Translations under genes and position numbers: made by a program
From: Arctopsyche grandis
Lineage: Eukaryota > Arthropoda > Insecta > Trichoptera > Hydropsychidae
Assembly (NCBI RefSeq): GCF_051622035.1
Contig: NC_135360.1
Span: 24,999,206-25,063,205 of the forward strand
Direction: 5' to 3'
DNA: 64,000 nt
Notes under the pieces: model-generated
Told to the model about the DNA's origin: nothing
The model's input: only the letters and a program-made list of their open reading frames with translations
Database searches by the model: none
Part shown: one piece after another, positions 57,250 to 64,000 of the stretch
How the letters are laid out: each line of letters starts with the position of its first letter
Numbering within the stretch: the first letter of the stretch is position 1

Positions 57250-57480
57250 ATATTCAAATAGTAGGTAGGATGGTTTTGCCAATTTGATGAGGACCGTTTC
57301 AATAATTAAATTAGATAAATCGACAAACCCTGATTGGAAGCGATTGACTTGGATTCACAAATATCCAAGTCTTACCAACAGCACTGCAGAAATATTTTAA
57401 GTGAATTCAAAACTTTAACCCGAGAGCCTCTCTATGGTTAGCATTATTGCAACCACCGAACTACATTAACTGCTATTTTA
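57250..57480 (-). repeat. SINE 5' half (minus), right piece of a split copy
   Basis: It begins 'caaatagtaggtaggatgg', the sequence expected a few dozen bases inside the SINE body. It continues through 'aagcgattgacttgg' and 'atatccaagtcttacc' toward a degraded head at about 57420-57475. Confidence 0.7.
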
Positions 57481-60236
57481 TCAGCAAGCTCTCATATTTA
57501 GAGTCAAACATGGAATTATCTCAAAATGTACGATAAAAACTAGTATATCACATATTGCAGGCAATCTGTCTAATTTTACAAATATTTTTATCGTCTGTGT
57601 GAATTTTTCTCACTACCTACCTACTACGTATCATACAAGAAATTTATCGCATTGTTCTGTAGTTCTTAGAAAGCGATTCGAATTTGCTTTAAATCAGGAA
57701 GCTTAAGAATTCCAACCCCCTTTTTTGCAGCAACTGGCCAAGTGTGCCAATTGGCGTGGGCAGTACAGGCTCCAGTTGAGCGCAGAACAGACCGTTCGTT
57801 ATTAACGGTTTTATGCAAAATTAGGCTAACGCCTCCACTTTATGCAGTGGGAAGTTGCAAGCGTTGCACACAATGAAATTACCGATCGATGCGACCCAAT
57901 TGCACAACACACATATTTTCCCTACAGCTTCTTTATTTAATCTCCATACGATAAAAATTTGCACCCACACATACACACACACACACGTGTATGGCGTTCG
58001 ATTACACTTGACCGATTTTCGAATTACCGATGCGTATGCAAATTTCGGAAAAGTGTTCCGCTACTCGTGACTCTCAATCATGTCACATCTGCGATCGAAC
58101 GATGTCGAAGCAATGTTAATTGGGCTAAACGATTCGTTTCGATGAGAATCAAAATCGAGTGTATTATTCGTACATGTCTAATATGTTTAATATAATATAA
58201 TAGAAGAAGGTCGATTTAGGTGCATTTGAAAGGCAAGGTCGCAAACAGAAACTCGAGGAATGTCGGTAACTCCTTTCGAATGTCTTTGTGTGTCGAAGTG
58301 CTACGTGCTGCATACGTTAAATTCCTACGTGTCGCTTGTTGCTCTCTATATAACATAAATTGACCTGTTTTTGCGAAATTGATCCTATCAACAGGTGTTC
58401 TAACCAAAGGACGGAAAAGCTCAATATATTATACTGTTTTTTAAATAAAATAATTTCAAAGGACTTTTGACTACTTTATATTATAGGATTCATTCAGATC
58501 TATGTATGTATGTACATACATAGATCTTATACCCGAGTGCATCTTCACACGTTTTGTGCATCGCGTACGACGATGACGATGATACCATGAGATAACATCT
58601 TCGTAACTGGTTGAATCTGGTCAAACGGCGAGCCCCGTTACACGGTCACCTCGTGTAAAGTTTAGCATATGTATGTATGTCTTAACTGGCGAAATGTATG
58701 TACCTGGTAAAGTGCAACTGCAATCAGCGGTCACTACTTGCTTGCATGCTCGTTATCGAACGATGGCTTCTATCGCCGATTACGCCGCAGTACCGTAACT
58801 TAAGCCACGGTTTATTCCAATGAGGGCTTGCTGTGTGTTGCTATTTTTTATTTTTGTTATTTGTGTGCATGTGTGTAGTTGTGGGTAATGTAGGGTATAT
58901 TCAATGCTAACGACGGACAAGATTTCGTTAAATTACGTCACGTTTTATATGGATTATTATTATAAAATCTGTGATAATTTTTGTTGTTAGGGAAATTGTT
59001 GCCGTTTATGCGATGTGATTAACCTTGCTTTTGATGTGGCTTTTTATGATTTTTGATGGTCAAAATTAGGCTTGCTCGTCGGTCTTCAGTCGCTCTTTGG
59101 AATACAAGTATGTGTAGCTTTAGTCAAATTTTATTAGTTTGAAAAGATGCGGATTTTATTGAATTTCCATATGAGACTACAATGAAAACCTTAACAATAG
59201 AATTTCATACTGGAAGGATAATCTCAATTAGGTGCAATTTTTTTACCTTGAATGTGATTTGAATGCGAAAATATAAAGTAATAAAATACAATACATAAAT
59301 AATATTTGTATAAATTTAGAATTAATTTTTCAAAAAAATGTTGTTTTGCTTCCATGTATACATATGTACTTGCTACTTCAGTGAAAATTTTTCAATTGAA
59401 TCAATCATTTTCATACTTCCATTAATAATTTTTAATATTTTAGAACATCTTTGAATTTCATTGATCATTTTTATTCGTCAGAAATGATAGATTAATGTTT
59501 TCAACGTAGTGTCAAAATTAATAACTTTCTCCAAAGTAGTTTTATTGTTTGGTACAAAAAGCACGATTTTCATCACTAGAAGTTGTTAAAGAAATTGTTA
59601 ATTCATTTTTTAAATTGAACCTAATTTTTTGTTAAATATATTCTTGAAGTTTTTTATAATTATGTAGTTGATGTTAAAATCTATGAATAAAATTCAAATT
59701 TTCATATTAACTCATTATGGACCGCCAAAATTTTCCAAAAGCTCTCTATGAGTGTCCGTGTATTTTTTTCAAATAACTGTAAAGACTAATAAGTTTTTTA
59801 AATAGAACATAACTCATAAACTAAATTAAAATTTGAAATACAACTTCTTTTCGTGTAATTTTTCATGTAGACTGTTTGAATTATCAGATCAGTACTTCTC
59901 AAACTGGAGTTATTTCTGTATTCAATTTTGCATGAATAAACGATATCTATCTTATAGATAACTGTGTTATCCATTTGAATGAAAGATTCAATTTGAGAGA
60001 TATGCACATATGTATGTATTTACACAATTAAAAACCAGTCTACTAAAATGGCTGAGGATTTGAAATCTTTTCGGAATATTATTATTTTGGAATATTTTCG
60101 ATCAATTCCTTGAAAAAAAGTCGAACTTTAATCGGCCTTTGAATGAAGTATTATTAAAAAACAGCGTATGTATTACGGCCCATAGTGTGTTAAAATTCCT
60201 CAGTATGTTTGTGAAGAAAACAAATTGTTGCCTCTA

Positions 60237-60276
60237 TTTACATACATATGTACGTATGTACATATATGCATGTATA
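60237..60276. repeat. CATA/TATG microsatellite patch
   Basis: 'acatacatatgtacgtatgtacatatatgcatgta', self-complementary in parts. Confidence 0.65.
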
Positions 60277-61339
60277 AAAGTTGAGATAGTTTGATCCCTA
60301 AAAGAAAATTAAACTATTGAATTACCAAAAAACGTGTAAATTCTTCGGAAAATGAAACATGTAAGCATGGAAAATGAAACATGTATGTATGCATGTATGA
60401 AAAATGAAAATTGGCATTATGTATCGTAAGGAAACTCGCTATGAAATATTCCACATCGCAACAGAACAATGTTGAGGCGTGCCATATTTTTCATTGATTT
60501 TTCTCATTATCCGACTCATTGCGAAATCCGAGGATTCGTTTCACCCAAGTCAGATCCTCCACCGATGCATATCGCACATTTTACACTCGCCATGCTAAAA
60601 ACAAAACCCAGCAGCGCAGCAGTGGGTATTATTATTTTATACTTCCCGCGTGATATCGAAGAACAATTAAAGCGGCAACTTCCGTTACGTGTTATTACGC
60701 AACTGGAGCATCGTGCAATCATATTAGGCGGGTGTACGTACATATATGTACCTGCATATGAGTGGTGAAATTCCCTCTACTTACGTGACTATACGTGAAT
60801 AATACTGGATAATAATTTTAAAATAAATACACCTGTATGAGCGGAAATCGATCCTTTGCGACGCGTACCGGTCCTGGCGCGTGTGTGTGTGTGTGTTTAC
60901 AAGCGCGCGCTCGTGACCTCTTTTCCCTTGGTTAACTGTAACTTGTGCATGTGTCGATGACTATCGCTCGGTTCGCGTTCGGAATTCAGGATTAGCTTTT
61001 CAGGTATGTTCTGAAAGTGATTTCAGGCGTGCTGAAGCGAAATGAACCGCCGTTGACGATGGCGTGTGGTTCACGGTTGTTAATCGTAGTCGGCCAGTTG
61101 GACCGAGACGGTCGCACACATGGCCCGATTCGTCTGAAACGAGAACAGGGAAATAAATGTGTGAAAAAGATTTGATTATGTATGTATGTATGTACATATG
61201 TATATAACAGTCCTTTGGAATTTGATGTGTAATTTGGATTTTAATGGTATGAAGATGTCAATTAGGGATTGCAATATCGATAAATCGTCAAAATTTCGCC
61301 GATAATTACCGGAAAGTATTTATCGCGAATTAAGTACAT

Positions 61340-61560
61340 ATTATCATCATCATATACAGCCGCTCAATATCCACTGCTGAATGAAGGCCTCTCCAACACG
61401 CTTCCACTCGTCTCTGTTTTGCGCAACTCTCATCCATCTCACACATTTTCCTAATTTCGCCTACCCATCTTCCCTGCGGTTTTCATTTTACCCTTTTGCA
61501 TTCTAGCACTTATTTTGTCCACCATTCGTTCATTCTTGTAGCCATGTACGTATACAGTCA
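61340..61560 (-). pseudogene. RTE-type LINE 3' terminus
   Basis: It ends in the (ATG)n-like tail (reverse of 'attatcatcatcatata' at 61339). The minus strand reads 'gtggacaaaataagtgc', 'atgggtaggcgaaattagg' and 'ttcattcagcagtgg', corresponding to the RW..K, W...IRK and FIQQ segments at the end of RTE ORF proteins. A short 5'-truncated copy. Confidence 0.6.
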
Positions 61561-61929
61561 TATTATTGCATAGTATTACATTAAAAATCAATGCAAATGG
61601 CGTATTGTGGATTAGGTTGTCTGGAATTTGTTTATTTTCAGTATTAAATGTGGCAATTTCAAATTGATAAATTCACTGGCAACACAGACAAGCCAAATCG
61701 AAATAAATGCGATCAGGCGGTTGCTTTAATTATGATCCAAACTTTCAAATAGTCCAAATTTTTATAATTGATTAAAAATATAAAAATTAAATTTATTAAT
61801 TTTTACGAATTGACTTAAATGTATTTATTTGACATTATTCACATGAGATTTATTTTTAGTTATTTACGATTCAGGCTAACGTTTTTAGGAAAAGTAACCA
61901 CCAGTAAAGTTATTTATTTACTTTTAATT

Positions 61930-62270
61930 TACACTAGGAAGGCCTAACAGGTAACCCCAATGTGCCTTCTTAGGCAGAAAAATTGTACATTTGATACTAT
62001 GGCCAAATTTGTAAATTTGCAGCATTTTATACAATTCCGCGGAATTCAAAATTGCTGAATACTCGAGATTTGTGAGAAGATGGTTAAGGTTGCCAATTTG
62101 TTGGAATCGTTTTAATTAAAATCAGATAAATTGGCAAACTTTGATGGGAAACGATCGACCTGGAGTCACAAATCCAAGGTCTGGCCAGCAGAAACCAGTG
62201 GAATTTGAACCTATGAACACATTGTTCAAAGCATTATATGCTAACCACTAGTCTTTTCTGCTGGTTAATA
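61930..62270 (-). repeat. SINE copy (minus)
   Basis: The hairpin 'aggaaggcctaacagg' to 'tgtgccttcttagg' is at about 61936-61975. The core runs through 'ttgccaatttgttggaatcg', 'gataaattggcaaactttgat', 'gaaacgatcgacctggag' and 'aggtctggccagca' to a degraded tRNA-like head at about 62240-62265 ('atatgctaaccactag'). Confidence 0.78.
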
Positions 62271-64000
62271 ATCCACTTTTTCATTTACCGGTAATTACCG
62301 GTAGTAGGAAAAATCGTTTACCGATTTATAAAGTTTTTCGCAATCTTAATGCAATCCCTAATGTTATATATAATATAATGCATATGTAGCAATGATACGT
62401 CCTTCAATCAAGTACAGAAATATTTCGTCTAATAGACAATTCCTTCACACGTGTATAGTCATTATTTGAATATACATACATATGTACATTTGTATGAATG
62501 GTGATTCATAAGTATCAAATTTGATTTGCTGTGCAATGTTGAATGAAAAGTCTTGAGTTTTATTTTTTGCGAAGCCTTACTAATTGAACCCATAAATAGA
62601 TTTCAAAGTTCAACTACATCCAATTCAGTAGGTAATCCAGTATATTAATTACCAATGTTAAACGTGTATTTTTTTTCAACATACCGGTCGACGAGCACAC
62701 TATTCGATGACACGTTTCATTTCAATCAACACACCGGCTATTAATTACCAGTCGTCTTCCTCTTATAACAGTACCATAATTTCAATGAGAGGATCCGACA
62801 ATCCGAGACATGTTGCTCGATACCCATGGCGAAGCAGAAGCGCGGAACCCCATCGAACTGTCAACCATTTCCCGTAATTCGAAACGCACGAACATATGTA
62901 TATATGTACATACATACTCGAATGCATTCCGAAATGATAAATACATAGGTGTGAATTATTCAAAAACTACTATACATGTATGCTCTACGAATGCACTGTG
63001 AGCGTGTGTGACTCATATTTAGAAAGGACGTAGACCTTATCTCGCGTTCATGAATAGTATTATAATATGAACAAGATGACCTCTAAAGCGTTGATAGTTG
63101 TTCGGTCGTGCGGGGCGAAGGCTCTTAATTTGTCGATATGTTGTGTTTGAGTTTGAGAAACGCTGACGGGTATGCCATGTCGAGTGCGTAGTGTGGCTTC
63201 GCCTTAACAATGATGGAGAATTTTGTCGGAATTTGGGATTTTATTGGGTCAGACGTGCGTTAATTGTCGAGAATGGATTCGAAACGGTCGGTACATTTTT
63301 TAAAAAGTGTTTGAAATTAACATTTCGATTCCGTTTGAAATTGTCGCCGAGCCGCCTTTTTATTGGACCTGTTCTCGTTGTCGAGATTAGAATCAAATGA
63401 TACAATGTTCGATTCCAATGGTGATTTTCCGTCAACAATCGTTTAGTTTTTTTTTTTTTTTAATATTCGAACTTGTTTGAATCGCGAATCGCAAAAAACT
63501 ATGCGAAGCACACTTTATTTTAAAATATTAATGCTATGAGATTTTTAAATCTGACTTAATGCATCTCTTCCGAGCTGTGATCGTTAAAATTTGAACTGAA
63601 ATTTAGTATACTAAAGTACAATTTACTTTTAAATTCACAAAATGTCAAATAGATACATATTTCTTTGGTCGTGTTTTACTCTCAGTGTCTAGTTTTTTAG
63701 ATTCACATAAATAGTATTACGGGTTTGGTAATATTTCTATCGTATTTTAAAAGGTTAAGTGATCTAATCTTATATGGAAAGTCTGATTTAATGCATCTGT
63801 AAGTGCTTATTTATATGCGATATCTCTTTAAATGTGCACCAGTGCGATAATACGTTATATCAAATGGCATTTATGTATTTAGTATGTATGTATGTAGATA
63901 TGTATATTATAATATAAAGTGTCTGTAATATAAAGATCTTAAGTATTCGAATCTATATAGTCATTGTTTTTTTTTACAATATGAATATTTAAATAGAGTT

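Larger units (their letters stand above)
61263..62360. mobile_element. hAT-like element carrying nested RTE and SINE insertions
   Basis: The left end is TAGGGATTGCAATATCG and the right end 'ttaatgcaatcccta', inverted over about 12 bp. Subterminal 'ccgataattaccgg' (61300) and 'accggtaattaccggtag' (62289) are also inverted. The flanks ATGTCAAT and ATGTTATA match at only five of eight positions. The RTE tail at 61340-61560 and the SINE at 61930-62270 lie inside. Confidence 0.5.
53957..64000. other. probable long intron, repeat-bearing
   Basis: No further exon of the secreted-protein gene could be supported. The stretch holds SINE copies (54530, 56630/57255, 61930), an RTE tail (61340), a nested hAT-like element (61263-62360) and many CATA/TATG patches. 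Open frames of 60-99 codons show no domain. Confidence 0.35.

Noticed and set aside
60469..60768. 99-codon + frame with an overlapping 75-codon minus frame
   Set aside because: Both strands open over the same bases, no family resemblance and no splice support.

Overview
The window is insect nuclear DNA. It is AT-rich, with spliced genes, short GT-AG introns, a eukaryotic tRNA-Ala and dense transposon debris. The best-supported gene is an orthologue of nudel, the large modular protease of the insect egg that starts the dorsoventral protease cascade. The tRNA-Ala looks like the silkworm form as I remember it, which hints at a moth/caddisfly relative, but I cannot name the order with confidence.

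Region 1 (1-10,973, + strand): the 3' part of nudel. I could thread 21 coding exons in one continuous frame, about 2,685 residues, running off the left edge. The order is: Asn/His-rich N-terminal region, 3 LDLa modules, an SRCR-like module, a furin-like site, an intact trypsin-like S1 domain, an LDLa, a very large Ser/Thr/Asn-rich repeat exon, 3 LDLa, an SRCR-like module, a degenerate S1 domain without its catalytic triad, 4 LDLa and a C-terminal SRCR-like module. Introns carry SINE and MITE insertions.

Region 2 (10,974-30,650): a transposon-rich intergenic tract with one tRNA-Ala(AGC) gene. I see hAT-type MITEs with 8-bp target duplications, two large fold-back (almost fully palindromic) elements, an abundant tRNA-derived SINE with a conserved 3' hairpin, decayed RTE-like, other LINE and CR1/Jockey-like fragments, a decayed hAT transposase, a Merlin (ISXO2-type) remnant and a composite element. 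The composite consists of two 102-bp MITEs in inverted orientation that carry a LINE fragment inside a single target duplication.

Region 3 (30,650-64,000): mostly non-coding. It holds the 5' end of a second + strand gene: a possible Inr/DPE promoter and first exon near 40.3 kb, a clear signal-peptide exon at 47,871-47,954 and a 25-nt exon at 53,932-53,956. The protein would begin with a signal peptide followed by a short Cys-containing stretch, and the rest lies beyond the window. Its long introns hold more SINE and RTE copies and many CATA/TATG microsatellites.

All coordinates, splice sites and frames were read by eye; no similarity search was possible.
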